From an uncultured Prevotellaceae bacterium (GTDB taxonomy: Bacteria; Bacteroidota; Bacteroidia; Bacteroidales; Muribaculaceae): a stretch of 64,000 bases of DNA. Below, in pieces: positions 34,477 through 43,503 of the stretch. Under the pieces are notes generated by a model. That model was given only the letters and a program-made list of their open reading frames with translations, did not search any database and had not been told where the DNA came from. Every line of letters starts with the position of its first letter. The stretch's first letter is position 1. The translations under genes were made by a program, and so were the position numbers. The stretch is from NCBI GenBank assembly GCA_947306175.1, contig CAMZFV010000009.1, forward strand, positions 1-64,000, in the 5' to 3' direction.

Positions 34477-37079
34477 GACAATACAATAATATACGATTAA
34501 CGAATTCACAATTTACGATTTGTTTACTGCTCGTCTTTTCTTTCATGCTGATAACGTTCAAAGCTCAGGCGCAGCAAATAGTAAATCGTAAATACGTAAA
34601 TGGTAAATACGATAATGTGTCGCTCAGCGAGGCCCTGCTCCAGTTGAACAACGAGCAGAAGGAATACGTCGTCAACTTTCTCTACAACGAACTGGAGGAC
34701 TTTCGCATCACGGTCTCCATCAAGAATAAGAAGCTGCCCGATGCCATCCAGCAGATGATAGGCTTCTATCCAGTTCGCATGACCGTGAAGCCCGATGACC
34801 ACGAAATCTACGTGGAGTGTACCCACAAGACCGACCGCCACCTGATGGGAACCGTCATTGATGAGCAAGGACAGCCTGTGGCATACGCCAACATTGCCAT
34901 CCTCAATCCTGCCGACTCCACGCTGCTTAGCGGTGGTGTCAGCAACGAAAGCGGTTACTTTGCTATTCCCTACGAACAGCCCACCGTGATCGCCCGTATC
35001 TCCTACGTCGGTTACAAGACCGTCTACAGACTCTGCGACAAGGCCGAGGTGGGGACAATTCGGATGCAGCCAGATAACTATACATTAAAAGGAGTTACCG
35101 TTAAAGGTCATAGGCTGCTATATACTTCAACAGACAGGGGCCTGCAGGTCTCGATTCAAGGCACTCCTTTGGAGCAATTCGGTTCTGCCAACGAAATGCT
35201 CACCCATCTGCCCTTGATGATGAGCAACGGCGAGATAGCAGGTCATGGAAAGCCCGAAATCTACATCAACAACAAGAAAGTGAGAGGAGAGGACGAATTA
35301 GAGCGTCTGCGAGCAGATGAGGTCAAGTCGGTAGAGATTATCACACAGCCAGGAACTGAATATGACGCCGCTGTCTCGTCGGTAATCCGCATCAAGACTG
35401 TCCGTCGCACAGGCGAAGGCTGGAGCGGCAACTACTCTGGTGCTTACCGACAAGGGCACGAACATTATGAGAGTGCCAATGCTGCCCTGAACTATCGCCT
35501 ACGGAACGGTATGGACTTCTTCGTTCGAGGTTACCTGACAGACAACAACACACAGACGGTAAAAACAACAGACGAACAATTGCAGGCATCGTCCATTTGG
35601 AACCATCGAAAAGAAGAGGAATACAAGTATCACATGAAATACTATTTTGCCGACCTCGGATGGAACTGGGAAATCAACGACCACCATTCCATTGGCTTTA
35701 CCTATACGGCCAACAACTATATCGGCGACCGAAAGTATATCTGCGCCAATGACATGCAAACCATGCAGGACGGTATGATGGTGAACGAAGGGCATAGTAC
35801 GACAACGACGCTGACTAAGCCTAAGTTAAAGCATAGTATCAATGCCTATTATATCGGAGAAATCGGGAAGTGGAATGTGGATTTCAGTGCAGACTATTAC
35901 AATGCCCATTCCCAAAACGAGATGAACGGAGGCACAGAGGGCGAGACACCCGTTAGCAGCAGTACGGCCACGAAGAATCAACTGATTGCCGAGAAACTGG
36001 TCATCACAGCCCCTGTTCCCATTGGCAAGCTAACCTTTGGAGAGGAGGCATCCACCGTTGACCGCACCAGCGACTTCACCCAAAGCGGCTTCTCTGCCGA
36101 CAACCACATCCGACAGCAAACTGCTATCTGGAGCGTTTTTGCCAATTACTCGCTGAAAGTGGGGAGCCTCTCCGTCAATGCAGGGCTGCGCTGGCAGAAT
36201 GAGCACAACCGTTACGAACTTGACGGTGTGCGCAACGACGAGATGAGTCCTAACTACCACGTGTTGATACCCCGGTTGTCCATCAGTTATCAGCACTCAC
36301 CTTGGACCCATTCGCTCTCCTACCAGTGTACACGAAACAACCCGCCATATTCCATCCTGTCATCGGCAGTCACCTATACCAGTAAGTATGAATACAATAG
36401 TGGCAACCCTTTCCTTCAGCCCCAAACTAACCATCGTGTTGCGTGGAAATCGCAGTGGAAGTGGATATACGCCGAAGCCATTTACGGGTATCAGGAAAAT
36501 GTATATCACTCTATACGTTCTACCTACGACGATGTCGACCATCCTGGTGTGATTCTAACCGACTTCCGCACCGTTCCAAAGACACAGTACTACATGATAG
36601 TCCTCAACGCCACACCCAAAATCGGCATCTGGCAGATGAACTATTCAGTAGAGTTCGCTGTGCAAGACCATGATTACGGGGAGTTGGGCATCGCCCACAA
36701 CTGGCACGGACTGATGACTGACTTCACGTTCGACAACACTTTTACCCTGCCTCACGCATGGATGCTGAATGTAACGGGAAGCATCACGCCCTATCAGAAG
36801 TCAGCCTATTGGATAAACAAGACAACTGGAAGTCTCGACCTCCGCCTTAGCAAACAATTCCTGCGGGACAAAAGCCTCAATGTAGCCCTCGTCGCCAGTG
36901 ACATCTTGCGCACTAAATACGATGAAGGAACGGCATATGGCGGTATAGGGTACAGAAATATCTATCGTCTTTATCGCGATGCCCGTCGAATCGGGTTCAA
37001 TGTATCTTGGCGGTTCAATGCCACGAAGAGCAGATATAAGGGTAGCCACGCCGGACAAAGCGAGCGCAACCGACTATAA
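34473..37079 (+). CDS. TonB-like outer-membrane barrel protein (signal-transducing)
   Basis: An 868-residue outer-membrane protein. The signal peptide ends FKAQAQ. A secretin/STN-like N-domain (about 45-115, LSEALLQLNNEQKEYVVNFL) follows, typical of receptors that talk to an anti-sigma factor. Next come a carboxypeptidase-regulatory-like domain (about 125-205, GTVIDEQGQPVAYANIAILN), a plug (LEQFGSANEMLTHLPLMM, then YINNKKVRGEDEL) and an OMP_b-brl_3-type barrel to the end. The substrate is unknown. The bases coding VNRKYVNGKYDN carry a run of AAATCG/AAATACG repeats that mirror the sequence just before the signal peptide. It is the third gene of the coupled trio. Confidence 0.88.
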   Translation: MRQYNNIRLTNSQFTICLLLVFSFMLITFKAQAQQIVNRKYVNGKYDNVSLSEALLQLNNEQKEYVVNFLYNELEDFRITVSIKNKKLPDAIQQMIGFYPVRMTVKPDDHEIYVECTHKTDRHLMGTVIDEQGQPVAYANIAILNPADSTLLSGGVSNESGYFAIPYEQPTVIARISYVGYKTVYRLCDKAEVGTIRMQPDNYTLKGVTVKGHRLLYTSTDRGLQVSIQGTPLEQFGSANEMLTHLPLMMSNGEIAGHGKPEIYINNKKVRGEDELERLRADEVKSVEIITQPGTEYDAAVSSVIRIKTVRRTGEGWSGNYSGAYRQGHEHYESANAALNYRLRNGMDFFVRGYLTDNNTQTVKTTDEQLQASSIWNHRKEEEYKYHMKYYFADLGWNWEINDHHSIGFTYTANNYIGDRKYICANDMQTMQDGMMVNEGHSTTTTLTKPKLKHSINAYYIGEIGKWNVDFSADYYNAHSQNEMNGGTEGETPVSSSTATKNQLIAEKLVITAPVPIGKLTFGEEASTVDRTSDFTQSGFSADNHIRQQTAIWSVFANYSLKVGSLSVNAGLRWQNEHNRYELDGVRNDEMSPNYHVLIPRLSISYQHSPWTHSLSYQCTRNNPPYSILSSAVTYTSKYEYNSGNPFLQPQTNHRVAWKSQWKWIYAEAIYGYQENVYHSIRSTYDDVDHPGVILTDFRTVPKTQYYMIVLNATPKIGIWQMNYSVEFAVQDHDYGELGIAHNWHGLMTDFTFDNTFTLPHAWMLNVTGSITPYQKSAYWINKTTGSLDLRLSKQFLRDKSLNVALVASDILRTKYDEGTAYGGIGYRNIYRLYRDARRIGFNVSWRFNATKSRYKGSHAGQSERNRL

Positions 37080-37147
37080 TCACTCTCGTTTCGATAGGCA
37101 GCCGTCGGCCCCCGTGCCGACGCTGCCCCCATTTAAGTCAAACGTAT

Positions 37148-37183
37148 GCAGGGGGAGTTGTCATTTGGGGATGCTCCCCCTGC
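37148..37183. terminator. terminator region between convergent genes
   Basis: GCAGGGGGAG / CTCCCCCTGC is a perfect 10-bp stem. A second hairpin, CGTCGGC / GCCGACG, lies at 37,103-37,122. Both are in the gap between the barrel gene and the relaxase gene that faces it. Confidence 0.65.
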
Positions 37184-37204
37184 TTGTATCTCCTCAACAA
37201 GGAA

Positions 37205-38542
37205 TTATCTTCCTTTCCTCGAAACCCCTTGCCGGATCTTCTGTATTCGTCCATCGTATCTGCCATCGGCAATGTCGTGGACTTCATGGTCGGCACGTCT
37301 GAGTTCATTGGCATTGAACCTGCCCAAAGTGCCTGCCAGCCATACAAACCAGTCCGCCACCTGCTTCAAGGTGGCACTGGCAAGGTCGGAAAACATCTTC
37401 AGGTATTGCTTGATGGCGTATGACTCGTTGTCCCAGAAAATATCGCCGTGTTTGCCGCCACGACCTCCGAAACCAGAATAGGCAAAGTCCTGAATGGCTT
37501 TGATGCAAAACTGCAAACCCTCGTCAATGCGGTAGATATAGGCAGACATGGCAAAGAACATCGGGTCTTGCCAGTTGCCACGCTCCTTGATAGTGTAGAA
37601 GTCCCGCAGCTTCTCGTCGGCTTTCGCTGACAGTCCCGCAACTTCCTGTTTCTTGGCATCAATGGCATCATCAAGTGCCTGGGAGCAGTTTGTCTTGTTC
37701 CTGATGTCAAGGTCGAGGCGATTGCTGCGCTCAACCTTCGTGCGGTTGGCACTTGTCAGATAGTCGTGTTCCTTCCACAAATCTGCCACTTCCGTTTTCG
37801 CCGCCTCGACCTCTGCATCCGCTTCTTCCTTCTCGGCGATGGCTTTCTTTGCCTCTTCCTGTAGCTGCTTCTTCTTGTTCTCCTGCTTCTGGATGATGAA
37901 GTCGTTCCGTTCCAGATGGTCAATTCCTGTCTCAGACTTCTTCTGCCCTCGCTGCATGTCCAATGTCTCAGCTACCAAATCTTGGATGGCAGACATGTCC
38001 TCGGCATTTAGCTTGAAGGACTTGCCCGTATTATGGTCCATCCAGTCCCAGATGATATGAGCATGGTAGTTCGGTTCCCACGATGCGGGGTCGTTAGTGT
38101 CCTCATAATGCCCTTCGTCCTTATGAATGTGTATCTGTATGGCTCTGATGCCCCACCTCTCGTGCACTCTTTTGACATAGCGCAAAAGGTCTTCCATCGT
38201 CGTGTCGGGCTTGATGTTCACCACCCCTTCACGGATTGGGCTGCACCCCTGACGGACACGCTGCTTGCCTTTCTTGTCCGTAAACTTCACGTCCTTCTCC
38301 TGCATCGCCCTGCCAGTCTTCTGCTTCACCATGACACGGATGTCTTCATAGTACTGCTGAAGACTGACACCCTCCATGTCAGGTGCGACATATACTTCAT
38401 TCAGATGGGCCAGGTCTTTGCGGATGTAGAGCATGGCAGGATTGAGGGATGCGATATAGTCTGCGTCCCTCCTGTTGTGTCGCTCACTCTGGGCGATGTT
38501 GCACGGCTTGATGTGCTCGGATGCTTTTGCTGTTGTTGCCAT
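37205..38542 (-). CDS. MobV-family relaxase (plasmid recombination/mobilization protein)
   Basis: A 445-residue relaxase of the MobV (Pre/Mob) family. The N-terminal motif QSERHNRRDADYIASLNP and the metal/active-site region IQIHIHKDEGHYED (His138, His140, Asp142, Glu143), with NYHAHIIWDW (His160, His162), are clear. The middle (about 215-310) is a long coiled coil and the C-terminus is hydrophobic and aromatic. It nicks the oriT to start transfer with the help of a co-resident conjugative element. The probable oriT lies directly upstream at 38,806-38,845. Confidence 0.9.
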   Translation of the reverse strand: MATTAKASEHIKPCNIAQSERHNRRDADYIASLNPAMLYIRKDLAHLNEVYVAPDMEGVSLQQYYEDIRVMVKQKTGRAMQEKDVKFTDKKGKQRVRQGCSPIREGVVNIKPDTTMEDLLRYVKRVHERWGIRAIQIHIHKDEGHYEDTNDPASWEPNYHAHIIWDWMDHNTGKSFKLNAEDMSAIQDLVAETLDMQRGQKKSETGIDHLERNDFIIQKQENKKKQLQEEAKKAIAEKEEADAEVEAAKTEVADLWKEHDYLTSANRTKVERSNRLDLDIRNKTNCSQALDDAIDAKKQEVAGLSAKADEKLRDFYTIKERGNWQDPMFFAMSAYIYRIDEGLQFCIKAIQDFAYSGFGGRGGKHGDIFWDNESYAIKQYLKMFSDLASATLKQVADWFVWLAGTLGRFNANELRRADHEVHDIADGRYDGRIQKIRQGVSRKGR

Positions 38543-38901
38543 AATTCTGCTTGCAGTTTTCTGTATAATCGGTTATCAGGGTATCGGGGCAGAGCCTTGA
38601 TTGGAGGGTGCAGGGAGAGAGTCACTTCCTGCTCAGGGGTCTTGGGGGCTGATGCCACTGAGCGGAGTTTGCAAAGAGAGGGGCACTCTTTGCTCCGGGT
38701 TCTCAGGGGTGAAACTCATGAGCGAGGTTTCGGGGCAGCGTCCTGAACGGGTCAAGGGCAGCGCCTTGTGGGTTCTCAGGGCAAAGCCATGAGTCCCTCG
38801 GAAGAGCCCACAACTACGAAAGCGGAGCGTGTAGTTATAGTGGGCTATAACAAGGCAAGCCTTTTTCTCCCTGCACCACGTCCCGGACTGCCACGCTGTG
38901 C
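38543..38901 (-). other. probable oriT region with imperfect repeats
   Basis: A GC-rich gene-free stretch upstream of the relaxase. GCCCACAACTAC (38,806-38,817) pairs with GTAGTTATAGTGGGC (38,831-38,845), with a three-base bulge, around a GAAAGCGGAGCGT loop. This is the usual form of a MobV nic hairpin. Three copies of GGGGCAGcGcCTTG (38,586, 38,732, 38,756) and repeated CTCAGGG...CATGAG blocks (38,629-38,795) add iteron-like sites. No gene is seen. Confidence 0.6.
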
Positions 38902-39717
38902 TCATGCCTCTATTTCTTTCCCTTCTGTCGATACCTCTTGGAGCAAGCTCTCGTCTTGATGGCAAGAAAGCGGCTGTGGCTCTTCCACGACAGTAGGTTG
39001 TTTGTTCTCTTCTCGCATACCTTCAGACTGGGGATTGCTGCTTGTTGGATAATGGCGGTTGTCAGCAACAGCTTCGCTTGATGACTGACAGACAGGACTC
39101 ACGCGCTTGCGTGTATTATCATTAGATGGTAGGGAAAGAGAAGGAGTAAGGCTATGCTCCTTCTTGACTTCTGCCAGAGATTCGGACGACATGACCTTAG
39201 TCACGTTGCCTATATCGGCAGAAGATGTCCCACCTGAATCTGTTGGTGTCGGCTTACAGACTTCAACTGTTTCAGCACCGCTTTTAGGTGGGACATGGTT
39301 AGTCGGTCTTATTGGCTTCTCTATGGGCTTGACCATAGGGTTGCTGACAAAGTAAGGATTCTTGATTGTCCGCTGATCCGTGAACCAGACGGACAGACAC
39401 AACAACGTGTGGATGGTCGTGCGGTTTGACGGTTCAGAACGGAGAATGCCCATCTGATTAAACTCCCTGATGATTCGGGTGGCGGTCTTTCGGTTGCAAC
39501 CCCACATCAGGGAAAGCTCGACCTTGGAGGCCATGAACTGTCCTGGCTGTAGGACTGCTGAGAAATGGGTCTTGGTCACTGTTGTCTGTTCCATGAGGGT
39601 TAGGCGGATGAAGGTCTTGAAACACTTCATGCGGCTGATGTCCTGGCATTCATCCGACAGGTAATCATACTGTGCTTCATTCAGAAGCGTGCTGTATCTG
39701 ATATTGGTGTATCGCAT
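38902..39717 (-). CDS. winged-helix mobilization/replication-type protein
   Basis: A 271-residue protein. The N-terminal 110 residues are helical and include a DNA-binding helix-turn-helix (SLMWGCNRKTATRIIREFNQ, then MGILRSEPSNRT). The C-terminal 140 residues are a low-complexity Ser/Pro/Glu tail. Similar proteins sit next to MobV relaxases in Bacteroidetes mobilizable elements and are assumed to be accessory. ATG 39,717 (MRYTNIRYSTLL) is chosen over the upstream Met at 39,762, which lies within the spacer to the next gene. Confidence 0.7.
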   Translation of the reverse strand: MRYTNIRYSTLLNEAQYDYLSDECQDISRMKCFKTFIRLTLMEQTTVTKTHFSAVLQPGQFMASKVELSLMWGCNRKTATRIIREFNQMGILRSEPSNRTTIHTLLCLSVWFTDQRTIKNPYFVSNPMVKPIEKPIRPTNHVPPKSGAETVEVCKPTPTDSGGTSSADIGNVTKVMSSESLAEVKKEHSLTPSLSLPSNDNTRKRVSPVCQSSSEAVADNRHYPTSSNPQSEGMREENKQPTVVEEPQPLSCHQDESLLQEVSTEGKEIEA

Positions 39718-39777
39718 AATAACAAGTGGTTTTAATGAGGAAGTGGGACTGTCATGTCCCACCTCCGAAAGTAAGAA

Positions 39778-40188
39778 TCATTGTTGCTGGACGGCAGCCG
39801 GCTTGTGCCGTTTCTTCTCACGTATCTGCTCCAGATGGGCATCGAACTCTGCCTGTTCCTGCTCGGAGAGCGTATAAGGCTTGTCGTATGCCCCTCCGCT
39901 CTGAATCCATTCCACAAGTTCCTTCTTGAAGAAGTAGAGCTTGTTGCCACGCTTGCGGTATGGTATGCGTCGCTCAGAGGTGAGGGAATACATCGTGGAG
40001 CGTTTCTTGCCAATGAACTGACAGGCTTCGTCCATCGTCATCATCTGGTCATCGTTGGTATTCTCGGATGCTTCTGCGGCATCTTTCTTCTCGTCAAGGC
40101 GGCTAATCACATAGTCCACCTTGGTCAGGAGTTCGCCGACTGCCTTGGGCAGCTGGTCGAACGAGAGATTACTTTCATTTTGTTCCAT
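39778..40188 (-). CDS. helix-turn-helix excisionase-like protein
   Basis: A 136-residue protein. A coiled N-terminal region leads into a MerR/HTH_17-type domain at about 50-95 (MTMDEACQFIGKKRSTMYSL, RRIPYRKRGNKLYFFKKE). Such proteins serve as excision factors or repressors in Bacteroidetes elements. It is 36 bases from the integrase gene on the same strand. Confidence 0.8.
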   Translation of the reverse strand: MEQNESNLSFDQLPKAVGELLTKVDYVISRLDEKKDAAEASENTNDDQMMTMDEACQFIGKKRSTMYSLTSERRIPYRKRGNKLYFFKKELVEWIQSGGAYDKPYTLSEQEQAEFDAHLEQIREKKRHKPAAVQQQ

Positions 40189-40224
40189 GTGAGTTTTTAA
40201 AATTTTGTTTAAACGTCAAGAATA

Positions 40225-41394
40225 TCAATGAGCAAGTGTTTCTTTGTTTAGTACTTCTCCAGAAGTGGCAGTTTCCTTGGCATCATCCTTCAAAGAAATG
40301 CGCTCGGATGCGTCACGTTTCAGTTCGTTGACAACCTCTGCATACACCTGTGTTGTGGCAAGGTTACTGTGGGTAAGCAGCTTGCTCACGGTGTAGATGT
40401 CCGTGCCTCCTGCCAGTTGCAAGGTGGCGAATGTATGACGAAAGCAGTGAAAAGTGATGTGCTTGGTGATGCCAGCAGCCTTTATCCAGTCTTTGAGGTG
40501 AGCGGCAACTAGGTTTGGTGTCAGTTTCTTGAATACCTGTCCCTCTCCACGCTCGCCGCACAGAGCAAGTGCTTCTTCACTGATGGGCAGGATGGCATCG
40601 GTCTTTGTCTTCTTGGTGGTGATGTCAAGCACCCAGCCGCCATCGCCCGACTTTTTGATGTTCTCCCACTGAAGCAGGATGCAGTCGGACAGGCGAAGAC
40701 CCGTAAGACATGAGAACAGTCCGGCACGGCGTAGCACGTCACTCTTGCACTCTGCCTTGGACAGTGCAACAAGTTCCTCCTTGGTCAGGTACTGCCGCTT
40801 GTTGCCGTGTCCTTTTGCCTTGACAAGTTTCTTGGCTATGTTCTCCTTGATATGTCCGTCATCGTATGCCATGCGAAGGGCGGCTTTCAGCTTTACGAGG
40901 TGGTTATTGGCGGTGGTGGGCATCATCGACTTGCCATTATGATAGCATTCTGCCGACAAAAGATAATCAACAAACTTCTGGCAATAAGCCACTGAGAGGT
41001 CGCAGAAGCGGCACTCGCCACCCGAATATTTGACGAAGTGCTTGTAGGCAGCCTCCCAGTTTGCCTTGTTGGTTGTCTTGTTCATACACTGCTTGAAGTA
41101 GTCAAGAAAGCTCTCCTGGCCTTTGGAGCGGTCGAGGAAACCGAACTCCTCATTGATGATGGACTCCGTGCGGCGGCACTTGATAAGCTCTGCCTTCTGC
41201 ATGATACTGCGGTTGTACTCCTGCTGGAACTTCTCAGTGGGGTTGGAGTAAATGTATAAGCCCAGATACTCGCGTCGTGACAGACGGCCAGTCTTGGGGT
41301 TGCGGATAGGTGGGTAGAAATCGAGATAGAGCGATGTCTGCCCGTTCTTGATGGGTCGCTTCCGCACTGTGACCTTGGTACATAAGTTCGTCAT
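40225..41394 (-). CDS. tyrosine integrase of the mobile element
   Basis: A 389-residue tyrosine recombinase with an arm-binding N-terminus (about 1-90), a SAM-like core-binding domain (about 93-185) and a catalytic domain. The catalytic residues seen are Arg234 (TGLRLSD), Lys262, His316 and Arg319 (HCFRHTF), His342 (LLTHSN) and nucleophile Tyr351. It is of the Bacteroidetes phage_int_SAM_5/Arm-DNA-bind type. It presumably recombines the 9-bp TTCATGTGG cores at the element ends. A TACCTTTG box lies at 41,482-41,489. Confidence 0.92.
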   Translation of the reverse strand: MTNLCTKVTVRKRPIKNGQTSLYLDFYPPIRNPKTGRLSRREYLGLYIYSNPTEKFQQEYNRSIMQKAELIKCRRTESIINEEFGFLDRSKGQESFLDYFKQCMNKTTNKANWEAAYKHFVKYSGGECRFCDLSVAYCQKFVDYLLSAECYHNGKSMMPTTANNHLVKLKAALRMAYDDGHIKENIAKKLVKAKGHGNKRQYLTKEELVALSKAECKSDVLRRAGLFSCLTGLRLSDCILLQWENIKKSGDGGWVLDITTKKTKTDAILPISEEALALCGERGEGQVFKKLTPNLVAAHLKDWIKAAGITKHITFHCFRHTFATLQLAGGTDIYTVSKLLTHSNLATTQVYAEVVNELKRDASERISLKDDAKETATSGEVLNKETLAH

Positions 41395-41811
41395 GTCTGC
41401 TATTTTATATTGTTATTACATCTATCTATATTCGGTTGTCCTGCACTGCTCTTCATAGGCAGTTTGGACTTCAAGCGATTGCAAAGGTACGCCCTTTGTT
41501 TAGGTTGTGCCTAAATTATTGGCCATCAATACATCAGATTTAACCTGAGTTAGCGTTTGAGTATGATATTTCGGCAAAAACCATACTCGGAAACAGGTTA
41601 ATGATTCATTTACATTCAATGTATTCCTTGATTCCGAAAGGATTGCCAATGTTGGGGTACATCTTTTTCAGATGGCTCTGCAAAGTTACTGACTGCAAAG
41701 CTACAATCTGGGTACAACGGCCTGAAACCAGTCGTTTTGAGTCTTGGATTACAGGATTGGTTCTAACCATCGCTGCAAGTAGTACCAACATTTGTATTCT
41801 CATGTCCAGCA
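41395..41811 (-). promoter_or_regulatory. integrase promoter region
   Basis: Contains minus-strand boxes TACCTTTG (41,482-41,489) and TAACTTTG (41,681-41,688). The DNA between codes no protein I can support; a short MYPNIGNPFGIKEYIE peptide frame is probably a remnant. Confidence 0.5.
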
Positions 41812-42546
41812 TCATGTCCGTTTCGCCTTGGTACTGGTACTTGTTTTCTCAGCTTTCTTTCGGGCTGCTTCCCAGTCCGCTTTGAGGTAGAGATTAGCCC
41901 TGCCACCTTTAGCTTTCTTGATGCGGACACCATGCGTCTCGGCAAAACGGCGTACTTGCGTCTTACCCAGACCATACTTCTGCATGATGTCAAAGCAGGT
42001 GTAGTATGCTTCCTGCTGTGCCTTGCCTTGTTCCTCGTTATACTTGGCAATGGCATTCTCGACATCCTTTTTTCTGAAGGCAGTCGTACCCCAGGCATGG
42101 ATGGGTGCCAACTGATAGCGGTTGCGTATCTCATATAGGCGACCGTACTTGATGCTGAACTTGCTCATTACCTCTGCCAACGTATAATGGGAGTCGTGGG
42201 TAACACCTTCAGGGGCTATGTCGCTGGCTGTTGTCATGCGGCACTTGGCAGTCTTATTTATGCTGCCCGTTTCTGGCTTGGCTGTAGTTTTACTCTTCTT
42301 TTCCCTTTTGTTATTATTAAAAGGAAGGGAAGAAGAAGGTAGCACGACATTACAACCTTGCCTTTCGGCAAAGTCTGTAAGTTCCTGTAGGCTTATGCGT
42401 GTCATCCGCTTGCCGAGGTTGACGGCTTTCAGTCTGCCAGAGGCAATAAGCAATCGCACCATCTTAGTGCTGACACTGATGGCGACGGAGGCATCCTTCA
42501 CAGACAGAAGAATGTTAGGAATTTGTGAAGTTTGTTTCTTGCCCAT
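41812..42546 (-). CDS. helix-turn-helix protein with repeated excisionase-like domains
   Basis: A 244-residue protein with three DNA-binding-like segments. The first is an HTH_17 domain at about 12-60 (LLSVKDASVAISVSTKMVRL). A Ser/Lys linker follows. A second domain is at about 120-165 (YTLAEVMSKFSIKYGRLYEI) and a third at about 183-225 (YYTCFDIMQKYGLGKTQVRR). It sits next to the right end of the element and probably bends DNA at attR or regulates excision. Its basic tail supports DNA binding. Confidence 0.75.
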   Translation of the reverse strand: MGKKQTSQIPNILLSVKDASVAISVSTKMVRLLIASGRLKAVNLGKRMTRISLQELTDFAERQGCNVVLPSSSLPFNNNKREKKSKTTAKPETGSINKTAKCRMTTASDIAPEGVTHDSHYTLAEVMSKFSIKYGRLYEIRNRYQLAPIHAWGTTAFRKKDVENAIAKYNEEQGKAQQEAYYTCFDIMQKYGLGKTQVRRFAETHGVRIKKAKGGRANLYLKADWEAARKKAEKTSTSTKAKRT

Positions 42547-42897
42547 ATCGAGTAATTATTTCAAATTCTGCCGTTTTTGGATAATCCGCTCGCGCTCGGC
42601 AATTTGTGAACAAGTTCACATTGCGCTCGCTTACTCGCGGATTTCGGGGGATGGTCCTCGACGGAAACCAATTAAGTGGATTTAAGGGGAAATAAGGTGA
42701 TTTAAGGGAACACCCTACGAACCCTCTGCTCATCCACCCGAGGTACAATGGCGGTACAAAATTACTCTAAAAGGGGCAAACACGCAATAGGCAAAGAATA
42801 AGGTTAGTTAAGCGGAGTTAATTGTAGGACAGTGTTTTACGCGATTTGATTTAAGGTTTGTTTAGGTCTGTTTGGACCCAATTTAGTTGGTGAAGAA
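42547..42897. other. gene-free right end of the element
   Basis: About 350 bases with repeated GGATTTAAGGG / GATTTAAGGG units (42,677-42,709) that could be integrase arm sites. No gene is recognised. Confidence 0.5.
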
Positions 42898-42906
42898 TTC
42901 ATGTGG
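42898..42906. other. right attachment site core
   Basis: The second copy of TTCATGTGG, where the coding sequence of the split gene resumes in frame. Confidence 0.8.
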
Positions 42907-42983
42907 TATTCTATACCATAGTCCCCATCGCTCTTGGTATTATCGGCATCATCGCATATTTCATGGGCATTTATGCTTTCTGA
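42907..42983 (+). pseudogene. 3' part of the split two-TM membrane protein
   Basis: From the repeat on, the frame codes VFYTIVPIALGIIGIIAYFM and then GIYAF and TGA, a single membrane helix. It follows GTIVHV of the 5' part at 31,377 exactly in frame. Confidence 0.85.
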
Positions 42984-43042
42984 ACAACAGCCACTCTGTT
43001 CCCATTACTATTACTATTTTGCATCAATTATAATCTATCGAT

Positions 43043-43441
43043 ATGGATATTGCCTTAGATTCAATAAAAACGATATTAAGTTGGGCATCAGTATTGGCAT
43101 TCGTTGTTTTATGTGCCGTTTTGGTTTATAAGTGGTTGCAGAGTAAACAATTACCAATATTATTGATTGTGACTAATTTGTTGGGGTTGTTGCCCATCTT
43201 TTTTGCACCTTTGGTTTTTTTCGGTTCAATATTCATTTTTGACAATCCGGGTAACTATGCCTTGGCTTTATTATTGTTCTTAGCCGTCAATTCCTATTCC
43301 GTCGTCTTGATCTTCATGATGGTCTTGAGCACCAAGGTATATCTAAAGACTCATTCTCAAATCAAGGCGATGATACCTTTGATACCTGCATTGATTGTTT
43401 ACGGCTTTATCCTTTATTTTTTTGTTGTTATTGGAACATGA
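43043..43441 (+). CDS. four-TM hypothetical membrane protein
   Basis: A 132-residue polytopic protein with helices at about 12-30, 38-62, 72-96 and 108-130. No motif or family is recognised. It is the first complete gene right of the mobile element and starts the plus-strand array that fills the rest of the window. Confidence 0.65.
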   Translation: MDIALDSIKTILSWASVLAFVVLCAVLVYKWLQSKQLPILLIVTNLLGLLPIFFAPLVFFGSIFIFDNPGNYALALLLFLAVNSYSVVLIFMMVLSTKVYLKTHSQIKAMIPLIPALIVYGFILYFFVVIGT

Positions 43442-43503
43442 TATTTGCACCATTGTCTTTCGATACAAACTATTTATTGAATAAAATTAACTAGCCCAAT
43501 TCT

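Larger units (their letters stand above)
31516..42906. mobile_element. integrated mobilizable element (IME), about 11.4 kb
   Basis: The element is bounded by direct repeats TTCATGTGG at 31,516-31,524 and 42,898-42,906. It contains an AbiD/AbiF-like gene with a leader RNA, an ECF sigma/anti-sigma/barrel operon, a MobV relaxase with probable oriT, two excisionase-like helix-turn-helix proteins, a winged-helix protein and a tyrosine integrase near the right end. There are no conjugation-pore genes, so it would need a helper element for transfer. The boundaries are supported by restoration of a 74-residue gene when the insert is removed. Confidence 0.85.

Noticed and set aside
42700..42730. Possible tRNA-like 3' end near the right end of the element
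   Set aside because: A TTCG-containing stretch was seen on the minus strand, but no T-arm stem or acceptor stem could be formed. The real attachment site is the split gene.
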